From the NCBI RefSeq assembly GCF_001028175.1, contig NZ_AEJF01000075.1:1-64000 (forward strand): a DNA stretch of 64,000 nt. The letters are read 5' to 3'. This document shows positions 9,121-17,797 of this stretch, in pieces (the first letter of the stretch is position 1; each line of letters opens with the position of its first letter). The stretch comes from Caballeronia mineralivorans PML1(12). GTDB taxonomy: Bacteria > Pseudomonadota > Gammaproteobacteria > Burkholderiales > Burkholderiaceae. Both the position numbers and the translations under genes were made by a program. Under the pieces are notes generated by a model. The model was given only the letters and a program-made list of their open reading frames with translations, did not search any database and was not told the DNA's origin.

Positions 9121-12100
9121 ATGATCACAAAAATTGTCGAATCGGCGCTGCGGAACCGCGCCGTGGTGCTGATGCTGGTCCTGCTGCTGGTCGGTATCGG
9201 TTTCATGAGCATGGACCGTCTGCCCTTCGATGCCGACCCCGACATCTCGCCGCTCCAGGTGCTCGTTACAACACAGGCGCCGGGACTTGCGCCACTCGAT
9301 GTCGAGCGCAACATCACCGCGCCGATCGAACTTGCCTTGCAGGGTCTGCCGGGCATGCATGGCCTGCGCTCCATCTCGCGATACGGCGTTTCCGTGCTTT
9401 ACGTGCGCTTCGCGGATGGCGGGGACATGTACCTCGATCGCAACCTCGTGACCGAACGCCTGCGCGACGTGCAGTTGCCGCCGGGCACCAGTCCGCCGCA
9501 GTTAGGTCCTCTCTCCGATGGCCTGAGCGAGATCTACCAGTTCCAGGTGCGCGGCAAGGGACGCTCGCTGATGGACCTGCGCACGATCCTCGACTGGCAG
9601 GTCGCTCCGCGGCTGCGGCAGGTGCCTGGCGTGGTGGATGTGAACGTCAATGGCGGCGAACTCAAGACCTACGAAGTACAGGTATCGGACGATGCGTTGA
9701 CTCGCTACGGCCTCTCTATCGACGACGTGTACAACGCCGTGCAGATGAACAACGGCGCAGCCGGGGGAGCCACGATCGAACATAACGGCGGCGAGGCCAT
9801 TATCCGCGGCGAGGGATTGCTCCAGAGCCGCGCGGACATCGGCAACATTGTGCTGCGCACCCGCAGCGGCGGAGCGGCGCTTTACGTGCGCGACGTTGCG
9901 AAGGTGGTCGAAGCGCCGATGCCGCGCCTGGGTGGCGTGACGCGCGACGGCAAGGGCGAGGCCGTTGTCGGTGTGGTGTTGATGATGCTCGGACAAAACA
10001 CGCGGGTGGTCGCGCAGAATGTCGAATCGTCTATCAGGCAGATCCAGAAGTCCCTGCCGCCCGGCGTCGAGATCGCTCCTTACTACAACCGCGCGGATCT
10101 CATGAATCGCGTACTGCATACCATTGCCCACAATCTCGCCGAGGGTGCGATTCTCGTCATGGTCGTGCTGTTCCTGCTGTTGGGGAATATCCGCGCCGGG
10201 CTGATCGTGGCGCTCGCTATCCCGCTCTCCATGCTGGCCGCGATCACGGCGATGTACTACGCCGGCATGTCCGGCAACCTGATGAGCCTTGGCGCGATCG
10301 ACTTCGGCCTGCTGGTCGACGGTGCGGTCGTCCTGATCGAAAACGTGGTGCGCAGGCGCGCTGAAATGCCGGATCGTCCGGTCGAGCAAGTAGTCCGCGA
10401 GGCTGCACAAGAGGTGGCGCGGCCGGTCACCTACGCCGTCATGATCATCACCGCCGTGTACCTGCCCATCCTCAGCTTGCAAGGGGTCGAAGGGAAGATG
10501 TTCAAGCCGATGGCGATGACTGTGATCTTCGCGCTCATTGCATCCCTCGCGCTGACCCTCACACTCATGCCGGTACTGGCGAGCTTCCTGCTGCGGCGTC
10601 GCGTGGCGGAACATGATAGCCGCATTATTCAGTGGGCTCGCCGGGTCTACCGGCCGGCACTGACACGAACCGCCCGCCATCCCGCCATTACCATGGGACT
10701 GGCCGTGCTGCTGCTGTTGAGCGCCTGCATCGCCGGCTCGCGGCTCGGCGCGGAATTCCTCCCACGCCTCGACGAAGGTGCCCTGACTGTTACTACGACC
10801 AAGCTGCCGGGCATTTCGCTGACATCGGCCATCCAGACTCAGACGATGATCGAGCGTACGCTGATGCGTTTTCCGGAGGTGCAGTCGGCAGTCACGCTGG
10901 GAGGAACTTCCGAGATCCCGACAGACCCGATGGGCGTCGAGCAGAGCGACACCTTCATCATGCTCAAGCCCACCGCCCAGTGGCGCACCGCACGGACGCA
11001 GGCGGGGCTGATCAGCGCCTATTCAGACGCATTGAACCGCGCCGTGCCCGGCCTGCAACTGAGTTGGGCCCAGCCTATCGAGATGCGCATGGACGACATG
11101 CTGCAAGGCGTACAGGCCGATCTTGCCGTGCGGATCCACGGCAACGACCTCGACCTGCTGCACGATGCGGCCGAGCGCGTGGCAGCCGTTCTCGCGCGGG
11201 TTCCGGGAGCAGCCGACGTACAGGCCGAGCAGACCGTCGGCCAGCCTTACCTGCGTATCGTCGTCAATCGCGAGGCGGTGGCGCGCTACGGCCTGAATGC
11301 CAGTCAGGTACTCGACCTCGTGCAGTCCCTCGGGGGCCGCACGGTGGGCACGATCGTCGATGGGGACGGCCGGTTCGACATCCGTGTTCACCTCCAGCCG
11401 AATGACAGGAACAGCGTCGCGAGGATCGGCGATCTTCGCGTGAGCGACGGTGCAGGCCGCGCGGTCCCCCTTAGCGAGATCGCGGACATACGGATGGAGC
11501 CGGGACCGTCGGCGATCGCGCGGGAGCAGGGGCAGCGCGTCATCACGGTTCAGGCTAATGTGCGCGGCCGCGATCTTGCCGGCTTCGTGGCGGCCGCACA
11601 GGAGGCGGTAACGTCCCAGGCGCATTTGCCGCCGGGATACACCGTCTCGTGGGCCGGCAGTTTCCAGAATCTGCAGGAGGCCATGTCCCGGCTCACCATC
11701 GTCGTTCCGATAGCGCTCGCGCTGATATTCGCTCTTCTGTTCCTGATGTTCAAAAGCATGCGGCTTGCAGCCCTTATTTTCTTCAACGTGCCGTTTGCAT
11801 CGATTGGCGGAATCTTCGCGCTCTGGATGCGCGGCCTGCCATTCAGCATCTCCGCTGCAGTCGGCTTCATCGCATTGTTCGGTATCGCGGTGCTGAACGG
11901 CGTGGTGATGGTGAGTTACATCGAAGAGAAGCGCGCAGCCGGCCTCGATCCCGTGGAAGCGGCCATGCAAGCGGCAATGACACGGCTTCGTCCGGTGCTG
12001 ATGACCGCGACTGTCGCGAGCCTGGGTTTCCTGCCCATGGCGCTTTCCACAAGCTCAGGCGCCGAAGTTCAGCGCCCGCTTGCTACGGTAGTGATCGGCG

Positions 12101-12225
12101 GCCTGGTCTCGGCCACGCTGCTGACGCTATTGGTCCTGCCCGCTGTGTATCCCTGGTTCATCGGCAAGCGACGGGAATCGCGGGCGTTGGTCGAGCCCGC
12201 GTCGCGGCCGCAACTCGCAGAATAA
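9121..12225 (+). CDS. Heavy-metal RND efflux pump (CzcA/CusA family)
   Basis: This 1034-residue, 12-helix inner-membrane proton antiporter has the length and layout of the HME-RND family: one membrane helix, a large periplasmic loop, six helices, a second periplasmic loop and the remaining helices. The diagnostic proton-relay motif of metal pumps is present in the fourth helix (AIDFGLLVDGAVVLIEN). It exports cations such as Cu, Ag, Zn, Cd, Co or Ni from periplasm or cytoplasm through the adaptor and outer-membrane factor encoded on either side. The specificity cannot be decided by eye; it would rest on the periplasmic Met or acidic ligands. The start follows a GAGAGG element. Confidence 0.95.
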   Translation: MITKIVESALRNRAVVLMLVLLLVGIGFMSMDRLPFDADPDISPLQVLVTTQAPGLAPLDVERNITAPIELALQGLPGMHGLRSISRYGVSVLYVRFADGGDMYLDRNLVTERLRDVQLPPGTSPPQLGPLSDGLSEIYQFQVRGKGRSLMDLRTILDWQVAPRLRQVPGVVDVNVNGGELKTYEVQVSDDALTRYGLSIDDVYNAVQMNNGAAGGATIEHNGGEAIIRGEGLLQSRADIGNIVLRTRSGGAALYVRDVAKVVEAPMPRLGGVTRDGKGEAVVGVVLMMLGQNTRVVAQNVESSIRQIQKSLPPGVEIAPYYNRADLMNRVLHTIAHNLAEGAILVMVVLFLLLGNIRAGLIVALAIPLSMLAAITAMYYAGMSGNLMSLGAIDFGLLVDGAVVLIENVVRRRAEMPDRPVEQVVREAAQEVARPVTYAVMIITAVYLPILSLQGVEGKMFKPMAMTVIFALIASLALTLTLMPVLASFLLRRRVAEHDSRIIQWARRVYRPALTRTARHPAITMGLAVLLLLSACIAGSRLGAEFLPRLDEGALTVTTTKLPGISLTSAIQTQTMIERTLMRFPEVQSAVTLGGTSEIPTDPMGVEQSDTFIMLKPTAQWRTARTQAGLISAYSDALNRAVPGLQLSWAQPIEMRMDDMLQGVQADLAVRIHGNDLDLLHDAAERVAAVLARVPGAADVQAEQTVGQPYLRIVVNREAVARYGLNASQVLDLVQSLGGRTVGTIVDGDGRFDIRVHLQPNDRNSVARIGDLRVSDGAGRAVPLSEIADIRMEPGPSAIAREQGQRVITVQANVRGRDLAGFVAAAQEAVTSQAHLPPGYTVSWAGSFQNLQEAMSRLTIVVPIALALIFALLFLMFKSMRLAALIFFNVPFASIGGIFALWMRGLPFSISAAVGFIALFGIAVLNGVVMVSYIEEKRAAGLDPVEAAMQAAMTRLRPVLMTATVASLGFLPMALSTSSGAEVQRPLATVVIGGLVSATLLTLLVLPAVYPWFIGKRRESRALVEPASRPQLAE

Positions 12226-12245
12226 GAAAGGTAGGTTTCCCAGTC

Positions 12246-13739
12246 ATGGCTTCAAAACGCTCATCAAGCCTGTTCGCGACACTGCTGCTCGCGGGTTGTG
12301 CCGTTGGACCGAACTTCAAGCAGCCGTCCGCGCCGGCCGGTGCCGGATACACGCCGGAGCCACTGGCGCCGGCCACGGTGTCAGCGCCGGGTGCGCTTGG
12401 ACAGGCGCAGAAATTCGTTCAAGGTAAGGATATTTCCAGTCGATGGTGGGAGCTGTTCCGGTCACCGCCCCTGAACGATCTCGTGGACCGGGCGCTCAAG
12501 GCCAATCCCACCATAGCGGCGACGCAGGCGTCGCTCAAGGTCGCCCAGGAAAATATGCTGGCGCAGGGCGGGTCGCTGTTTCCGAGCGTCAGCCTGGATA
12601 CGTCCGCCAGCAGGAACGAGACGTCGACCGCGAGCCTTGCACCGGTTGCCGCAAATGGCAAGCCGATCTATTCACTCTATACGGCCGGCCTTAGCGTTTC
12701 ATATTCACTCGATGCGTTCGGTCTTAATCGCAGGACGATCGAGTCCTATGCGGCGCAGGCCGACAATCAGCGCTTCGAACTCGAGGCGGCGTACCTGACG
12801 CTGAGCACTAACGTCGTGCTCGCTGCGGTCCAGGAGGCTGGATTACGCGGCCAGATCGCGGCTCAAGAGGAGACGATCCAGGCCGACACGAAACTCCGGG
12901 ACATCCTCCAGCGCGAATATGCAGTGGGGGAAATCGCCCAATCGGACGTCATTCAGCAAGACGCCGTCCTGGCCCAGGCGCAGCAACTGCTGCCACCTCT
13001 GCAGAAACAGCTGGCGCTCCAGCGCAACGCGCTGATTGCGTTGGTAGGCGGCCTGCCGAATCAGGATGTCGTCGAGAATTTCGATCTTTCCTCATTGCAT
13101 CTGCCTGAGGACCTTCCAGTGAGTATTGCTTCGAACCTGGTCGTTCAGCGCCCCGATATCCTCGCCGCGGCGGCGACGCTGCATGCGGCTAGCGCGCAGG
13201 TCGGCGTCGCGATTGCCGACCGGTTGCCGCAGCTTTCATTGACGGCGACGTTAGGCACGTCGCCCAATGCAATAGCTAGTGCATTCTCGCCGTACAACCA
13301 GTTTTTCACGGTGGTCGGGAAGTTGTCGCAACCGATTTTTCAGGGCGGAATGCTGTTGCATCGTCAGCGAGCGGCACAGGCCGCATTCGACCAGGCTGCC
13401 GCGCAATACCGAGTGACGGTAATCGGCGCCTATCAGAACGTGGCCGATGTCCTGAGGGCCTTGCAGTACGACGCCAACACACTGCAAGCCGCCGTCACCT
13501 CCGAGCAGGCGGCTTCCCGAAGTCTGGAACTGGCACGCCGTGAACAACAACTCGGGTCGATATCCTATCTGTATGTCTTGAATGCAGAGCAGACCTATCA
13601 GGCTGCCCGGCTCGCGCTGGTACAGGCGCAGGCGGCTCGCCTGTCCGACACGGCGGCGCTGTTTCAGGCCTTGGGCGGGGGCTGGTGGAATCGTCCCCAA
13701 GCGAATCCGCGAGGCAGTGCACAGATAGCGGGCAAGTGA
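12246..13739 (+). CDS. RND efflux outer-membrane lipoprotein (NodT/OprM-type)
   Basis: This 497-residue protein is the outer-membrane channel of the tripartite pump. It has a lipoprotein signal with lipobox LLLAGC (lipidated Cys18) and the typical CAVGPNFKQP opening of NodT-type factors. Two outer-membrane efflux repeats follow, with long amphipathic helices (SLKVAQENML, TSEQAASRSLELARREQQLGS). The ATG at 12246 is preceded by an AAGG element; the open frame reaches much further upstream through the pump gene in another frame and is not used. It closes the efflux operon, and a small hairpin lies just after its stop. Confidence 0.95.
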   Translation: MASKRSSSLFATLLLAGCAVGPNFKQPSAPAGAGYTPEPLAPATVSAPGALGQAQKFVQGKDISSRWWELFRSPPLNDLVDRALKANPTIAATQASLKVAQENMLAQGGSLFPSVSLDTSASRNETSTASLAPVAANGKPIYSLYTAGLSVSYSLDAFGLNRRTIESYAAQADNQRFELEAAYLTLSTNVVLAAVQEAGLRGQIAAQEETIQADTKLRDILQREYAVGEIAQSDVIQQDAVLAQAQQLLPPLQKQLALQRNALIALVGGLPNQDVVENFDLSSLHLPEDLPVSIASNLVVQRPDILAAAATLHAASAQVGVAIADRLPQLSLTATLGTSPNAIASAFSPYNQFFTVVGKLSQPIFQGGMLLHRQRAAQAAFDQAAAQYRVTVIGAYQNVADVLRALQYDANTLQAAVTSEQAASRSLELARREQQLGSISYLYVLNAEQTYQAARLALVQAQAARLSDTAALFQALGGGWWNRPQANPRGSAQIAGK

Positions 13740-13747
13740 TTTTTCGT

Positions 13748-13764
13748 CCGGCTGTTTTGGCCGG
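13748..13764 (+). terminator. Short hairpin after the RND operon
   Basis: CCGGC-N7-GCCGG forms a five-base-pair stem eight bases after the stop codon of the outer-membrane factor gene. It is followed by a mixed A/T-rich run rather than a clean T tract, so termination here is only probable. Confidence 0.4.
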
Positions 13765-13945
13765 GTGACAAAATCATTTTCACAATTTATTTGATTCGAT
13801 TTCCTCAATAATTCATCCATAGTGTGGAGGCGGCACTGGACTGACGCCCGGATTTGCGCCCTGACAATGCTGGACTCTTATGCTGTGGCCGGTGCTCCTC
13901 TGTTCTATCGGCGCAGGCATCGTTCCATACGTGACGGGTGCTTTT

Positions 13946-14010
13946 CAGATTACGGAAACGTCATTTTCGCGTCACCTCACGTTTGGGTGCGCGATCCAAT
14001 AATAGAAACT
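13946..14010 (+). promoter_or_regulatory. Promoter module copy B, related to the RND-operon promoter
   Basis: The segment aligns over about 65 bases with 7602-7666. Shared blocks are CAGAT, CGGAA, GTCATTTT, a second GTCA eleven bases after the first (13960 and 13971), GCGATCCAA and an AATAGAAACT tail. It lies about 240 bases upstream of the small lipoprotein gene. The similarity implies the same regulator acts on both. Confidence 0.5.
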
Positions 14011-14249
14011 GTACGAGATCAACACACAGTCCGGTTTCTCGCTCTCAAGCAGATTTTAGAAGATTAAGTTTGCCGCTGAATTAGACACTACGACGTTTTA
14101 AACATGAGCGTTTTCTGATGATCGTCGAAACTGGCTTCTCGTTAATAATTATGTATAACTGAATAAAATACATTGCTTTGACCGCTTGATTAGTCTTCAA
14201 CGGAAGACCACGCTGCAATCGGTCGACGCATCACCTCAAAGGTCAACTC

Positions 14250-14441
14250 ATGGCGACAATATCTTCTACGCTGGGCCGTCTTATCGTCACTTTGGTTTTA
14301 CTCGGGGCGGTGGCGGGGTGCGCCGCCCCTGCGGCGGGAAGAAGCTTGTATGCATCGCGCTCCAGCGAAGCACCGAGACTTCCGCCTAGCTATCCCTGTC
14401 AGAACATGCACGTGAAAACATTGAACTGTCCCTCGAGATGA
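14250..14441 (+). CDS. Small predicted lipoprotein
   Basis: This 63-residue protein has a hydrophobic signal segment and a good lipobox (LGAVAGC, lipidated Cys24). A short mature part follows with two further cysteines (CQNMHVKTLNC). AAAGG eight bases before the ATG supports translation. The mature part is only about 40 residues and no family is recognised. Its upstream region shares a promoter-like module with the RND operon, so a role in metal or envelope stress is plausible, with the Cys/Met/His content offering possible metal ligands. An overlapping frame from 14186 lacks these signals. Confidence 0.6.
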   Translation: MATISSTLGRLIVTLVLLGAVAGCAAPAAGRSLYASRSSEAPRLPPSYPCQNMHVKTLNCPSR

Positions 14442-14532
14442 GCGGGCTATCGCGGTAGCGGGAGCTTGTTTCGTTCGCACCCGGATCGCGGCGGCAACGA
14501 ATATCAGAACATGACGGCGATGTAATGTACGC

Positions 14533-14548
14533 GTCAGTCTTGCGTCAC
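14533..14548 (+). promoter_or_regulatory. Third GTCA-N7-GTCA direct repeat
   Basis: GTCA at 14533 and GTCAC at 14544 are eleven bases apart, with the inner sequence ending TTGC. They match copy B (GTCA-N7-GTCAC) closely and are followed by TTGCGCAG and AATAAGG. The site lies 116 bases upstream of the DUF4148 gene. Confidence 0.4.
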
Positions 14549-14663
14549 TCCCTCTTGCGCAGAATAAGGCTTACTCACTCTCCTCACGACGAGGCGGTGA
14601 GACCCGAGGCTTCATTCGCAGTGTGTGAGGCCGTCCACAGCTAAATGCAAAAGGTAATCCACC

Positions 14664-14981
14664 ATGAAATCTCTTATCTATGTAGCGTTGGTTGCAAGCG
14701 CGCTGGCCGCTCCGGTTCTCTCGTTTGCGCAGGAGTCCAATGGGCCGGTGACGCGTGCTGAAGTGCGCGCGGACCTGGTACGTCTGGAACAAGCCGGATA
14801 TCGCCCGGGCGTGAACGACGTGCACTATCCAGCCGATATTCAGGCCGCTGAAGCGCGCGTTCAAGCGCAGGACGGCACGACGCTGAATAACACCGCGGTC
14901 GGCGGAGTCTCGGATGGTTCCTCGCAGGCGGGCGCACCAACAACAATTCCTGGCGCTCACTCGATCTATTTTGGTCATTGA
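14664..14981 (+). CDS. DUF4148 domain secreted protein
   Basis: This 105-residue protein has a Sec signal peptide ending near residue 22 (VLSFAQ) and the conserved DUF4148 core TRAEVRADLVRLEQAGYRPG, followed by a short low-complexity tail. Burkholderiaceae carry many paralogues of this family, usually small periplasmic proteins of unknown function. The ATG follows a purine-rich AAAGG element. A direct repeat like those before the RND operon and the lipoprotein lies upstream, suggesting shared control. The lack of any catalytic motif argues for a structural or stress role. Confidence 0.9.
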   Translation: MKSLIYVALVASALAAPVLSFAQESNGPVTRAEVRADLVRLEQAGYRPGVNDVHYPADIQAAEARVQAQDGTTLNNTAVGGVSDGSSQAGAPTTIPGAHSIYFGH

Positions 14982-15639
14982 TCGATCGGTACCCGGTTTG
15001 CATATGCTACGAACTGGCTCTCAGGCGTTATCCACGGCGAGCCGGCAGTGCTTCTACTTCGACCACGACGTCGGCCCGTGGTGGGTAACCCAACACCTTT
15101 GATGCAGGTTCCACCAACGTTCGCTCCCGGCACCGACCCGGGTAGTAGACGTTCGCGCATTGGCCCACGCTAAATTTCTCCGAACGATGTTGGGACAAAT
15201 GGAGCCTCAGACTCGCAAGTGCAGGATCGTTGCGATGGTGCATGTTCCGGTGGTGTCCTGAAATCCCGCGCAACAACTCACGCTCTCCACGTTCCCGCCG
15301 CTCTTCGAGTCGTACTGCTACTCCTTATTATTTCAACACGGGGCAAGGCGACTTAGCCAAATTCCGACAAAGCACAGATTCAAGGCGACATGCCGGGTTT
15401 TCACCGTTTTGAGATGTTCTACTGACCTAATATAGCCGTTGAGTTGTGGCTGACCTGAGTTGTATGCTGAAGGTCGACAGCCCAAGGCATGGGTCATTTG
15501 GCTAGGCGGCAAATCTGGCACCGCGGCCTTAATGGGGTCTTGAATTTTACTTGTCGTCAACCTGGACGTTGAGCAGGACCAACATGAGGGATGAATTCAC
15601 ATGGATGGCGAGGGCGACCGTAGCGTGAAAGGAGAAGAT
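14982..15639. other. Gene-poor stretch before the polysaccharide locus
   Basis: A minus-strand frame at 15028-15276 (82 codons) has protein-like composition near its end (DVVVEVEALPARR) but no clear start signal or known family, and may be a relic. Another minus-strand frame at 15333-15560 is probably noise. No transposase, terminal repeats or RNA gene can be supported. The final 60 bases are the leader of the first glycosyltransferase-like gene. Confidence 0.4.
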
Positions 15640-16440
15640 ATGCACATGATCGTTGTAGTTTACTACCCCGCTTACTTGAAGAAAATCGCACAAATTACGC
15701 GGGTCTTCGCCGCCTGGCAAGAAATGAGATCGTTGCGAGTAGTAGTAAATAACCCGGCAATCAGCGAAAGTCATGCAGAAAGCGTATTTTCCAACGTCTC
15801 CTCGCACGTAAAGATCATTCGACACGACAATGAAGGGCTCGAATTTGGTGCGTACCAGCGAGGCTTGAACGACCTGAGAATGAGCGTTCCTGGAAGTTTC
15901 GCTTGCTTGTTTGCTAACGACACACTCGGCACGCATCAGCCAGTTGACAAATTTTTCTTGCGAAACCTGCACCGCGCGGCACGCACCCATATGGGGACGA
16001 AATTCATCGCGGGCCGGATCGATTCAGCGGTACGGCAGGTCGAAGTCAACCATCTCCTTGGCACACGTTGGGTGCGCTCCAATCTTTTCGTAATGGATGA
16101 TGCCGCGCTCGTGAGCATCGACCACGCGATCTACGCGCCGGAGCTGAACGCTTATATCAACGATAGTCCGGACGAAGACATTTTTTTTGGACCGGGCGTT
16201 GCTCGTTCTCTCAGGCAGCACATATCGGGCTGGCTCCTCTCAACGGATCCACCAGCCTGGTACAAGGCCGAACCGCTGTCGGTTAAAAATCACGCCAAGA
16301 TGGCAAATAAAGCCCGATGCATACTCCAGGAGTTATTTTTCAGTATGCGTCTTGCAAATTCTTCAACCGGCTTTGTTCAGCCGTCTCCGTTGACTATCGT
16401 GGAAAAAATTGCAGTTAAAGCAGGGTTGAAGAAATTTTAG
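15640..16440 (+). CDS. Glycosyltransferase-like protein of the polysaccharide locus
   Basis: This 266-residue protein starts with a beta-strand typical of a GT-A fold (MIVVVYYPAY). It continues with RVVVNNP, then DNEGLEFGAYQRGL (the donor-site region in rhamnosyltransferase-like enzymes), then CLFANDTLGTH, where the Asp may serve as part of a degenerate DxD. The C-terminal part has an EDIFFGPG acidic motif. It is probably cytoplasmic and transfers a sugar during repeat-unit assembly. I took the ATG at 15640 because AAAGGAG lies five bases upstream. It is the first gene of the locus; the flippase follows after a 77-base gap that holds a sigma-54 promoter candidate. Donor and acceptor are unknown. 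Confidence 0.65.
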   Translation: MHMIVVVYYPAYLKKIAQITRVFAAWQEMRSLRVVVNNPAISESHAESVFSNVSSHVKIIRHDNEGLEFGAYQRGLNDLRMSVPGSFACLFANDTLGTHQPVDKFFLRNLHRAARTHMGTKFIAGRIDSAVRQVEVNHLLGTRWVRSNLFVMDDAALVSIDHAIYAPELNAYINDSPDEDIFFGPGVARSLRQHISGWLLSTDPPAWYKAEPLSVKNHAKMANKARCILQELFFSMRLANSSTGFVQPSPLTIVEKIAVKAGLKKF

Positions 16441-16446
16441 CTGAAG

Positions 16447-16462
16447 TGGAGCGTCCGTTGCG
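16447..16462 (+). promoter_or_regulatory. Candidate sigma-54 (-24/-12) promoter before the flippase gene
   Basis: TGGAGCG-N4-TTGC has GG and GC separated by exactly ten bases, matching the sigma-54 consensus TGGCACG-N4-TTGCA at most positions. Transcription would start near 16473, about 45 bases before the flippase ATG at 16518. The window encodes a VpsR/BerB-like sigma-54 activator at 52153, which could act here. Activator sites upstream were not identified. Confidence 0.5.
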
Positions 16463-16517
16463 AAATAAGATTCGCCTCCGAATGCTTCGAACCGACCAAT
16501 TTTAACGAACGAGTACC

Positions 16518-17765
16518 ATGGCATCGACAAGAAAAAGTATCGTTGCTCTCTATGCGGTCCAGCTGATAACTTACGCTCTGCCGTTGATCACGATACCGTA
16601 TCTTTCGTACGTCCTGGGTCCGGCCGGTATCGGTACGATCGGTTATGCGCAAACGGTCGCACAAATCCTGCTGATTTTTGTCGATTTCGGGTTTGATCTT
16701 ACGAGCACTAGAAAGATTGCCATCCACAGGAATGAGCCGGGCATAATAAATAGAATATATTGGACAACGATGAGCGCAAAAACCGTGCTGGCGTTGATCG
16801 GTTCGGGAATCCTGATTTTTCTCGCTCTGGCTGTTTATAAAAGTCCCGAAGATCAAACTTCGCTGTTACTCGCGAACCTGGTTTTATGGGGGAACGTGCT
16901 CACTCCCACTTGGCTGTACCAGGGATTGCAGCGAATGTCGGTGCTTGCGGCGTCGGTTGTGGTGACAAGAATCGTCCTATTGGCGCCGCTTTTCTTGCTT
17001 GTAAAGGGGAGTGGGGACGTCGGGCTGGCAGCGGGTTTGCAATTTGCGCCCTCATTAATTTCTGGCCTGGTCCTTACGGCAATTGCATTTTTTCAAAGTG
17101 AAATACGTCTTAAGGTCGAGACAACGGCCGAATCGATCCTCGCAGAAGCGAAGGAATCGTATCATCTCTTTCTCAGTTCGGCTTTGACCTCAATATACAT
17201 GTATGCCAACGTGTTGCTCTTGCGATTAATAAGCGGCAGCGTCGGCGTGGGGTACTACGTTGCCGCGGATAAAATAACAACACCTCTTCGCCAACTTTCA
17301 ACACCTCCCATACAAGCGTTTTTCCCGAAGATATGTGGCATGTATGCGGAGGGTGACCATCTCGGCGTTCAGAAAATCATACGACGGTTTATTTTGGCAT
17401 TTTTGGCCTCAGGCATACTGATTTTTGTGGGATTTGAGCTCTTTGGTGCGTGGTTCATCCAGAATTTTTTTGGAAGCAAATTTCATGAAACCTTCCAGAT
17501 ATTGCGGGTAATGATTATTGTGCCCGTTATCATCGGTGTTGCAGCGACACTCGTTCAACTTCGCCTCATCGCCTCTGGAAATCAGGCCGTGCTTAAAAAG
17601 ATCTATTCTCTCGGCGCTATTTTCCACGTCTGCCAGGCACCGTTCGTCATCTATTATTGGGGGGCGGTGGGCGCAGCTTATTCTGTAGTAGCAACCGAAG
17701 TACTAATGACTGCCATGATCATCTATGCTTCTAAAGAGGTCAGCGAAAAGTACCGTTTTGCATAA
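16518..17765 (+). CDS. Wzx-type oligosaccharide flippase
   Basis: This 415-residue polytopic inner-membrane protein has about twelve membrane helices and the opening typical of the polysaccharide transporter (RfbX/Wzx) family (QLITYALPLITIPYLSYVLG). Proteins of this family move lipid-linked repeat units from the cytoplasmic to the periplasmic face, for use by the Wzy polymerase. The PTWLYQGLQRM segment after the third or fourth helix is also characteristic. It faces the acetyltransferase gene convergently, with 32 bases between the stops. A sigma-54 promoter candidate precedes it. Confidence 0.92.
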   Translation: MASTRKSIVALYAVQLITYALPLITIPYLSYVLGPAGIGTIGYAQTVAQILLIFVDFGFDLTSTRKIAIHRNEPGIINRIYWTTMSAKTVLALIGSGILIFLALAVYKSPEDQTSLLLANLVLWGNVLTPTWLYQGLQRMSVLAASVVVTRIVLLAPLFLLVKGSGDVGLAAGLQFAPSLISGLVLTAIAFFQSEIRLKVETTAESILAEAKESYHLFLSSALTSIYMYANVLLLRLISGSVGVGYYVAADKITTPLRQLSTPPIQAFFPKICGMYAEGDHLGVQKIIRRFILAFLASGILIFVGFELFGAWFIQNFFGSKFHETFQILRVMIIVPVIIGVAATLVQLRLIASGNQAVLKKIYSLGAIFHVCQAPFVIYYWGAVGAAYSVVATEVLMTAMIIYASKEVSEKYRFA

Positions 17766-17797
17766 CGCGTTGGCGGCGTGGAAAACGCTGAAAGTGA

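Noticed and set aside
11649-12245. N-terminal extension of the outer-membrane factor frame
   Set aside because: It overlaps the pump gene. The lipoprotein signal with its lipobox begins at 12246.
13822-14067. 81-codon plus-strand frame after the RND operon
   Set aside because: No ribosome binding site or recognisable protein character, and it overlaps the promoter-like module at 13946.
15028-15560. Possible insertion-sequence remnant
   Set aside because: No terminal inverted repeats, target duplication or transposase motifs could be found.
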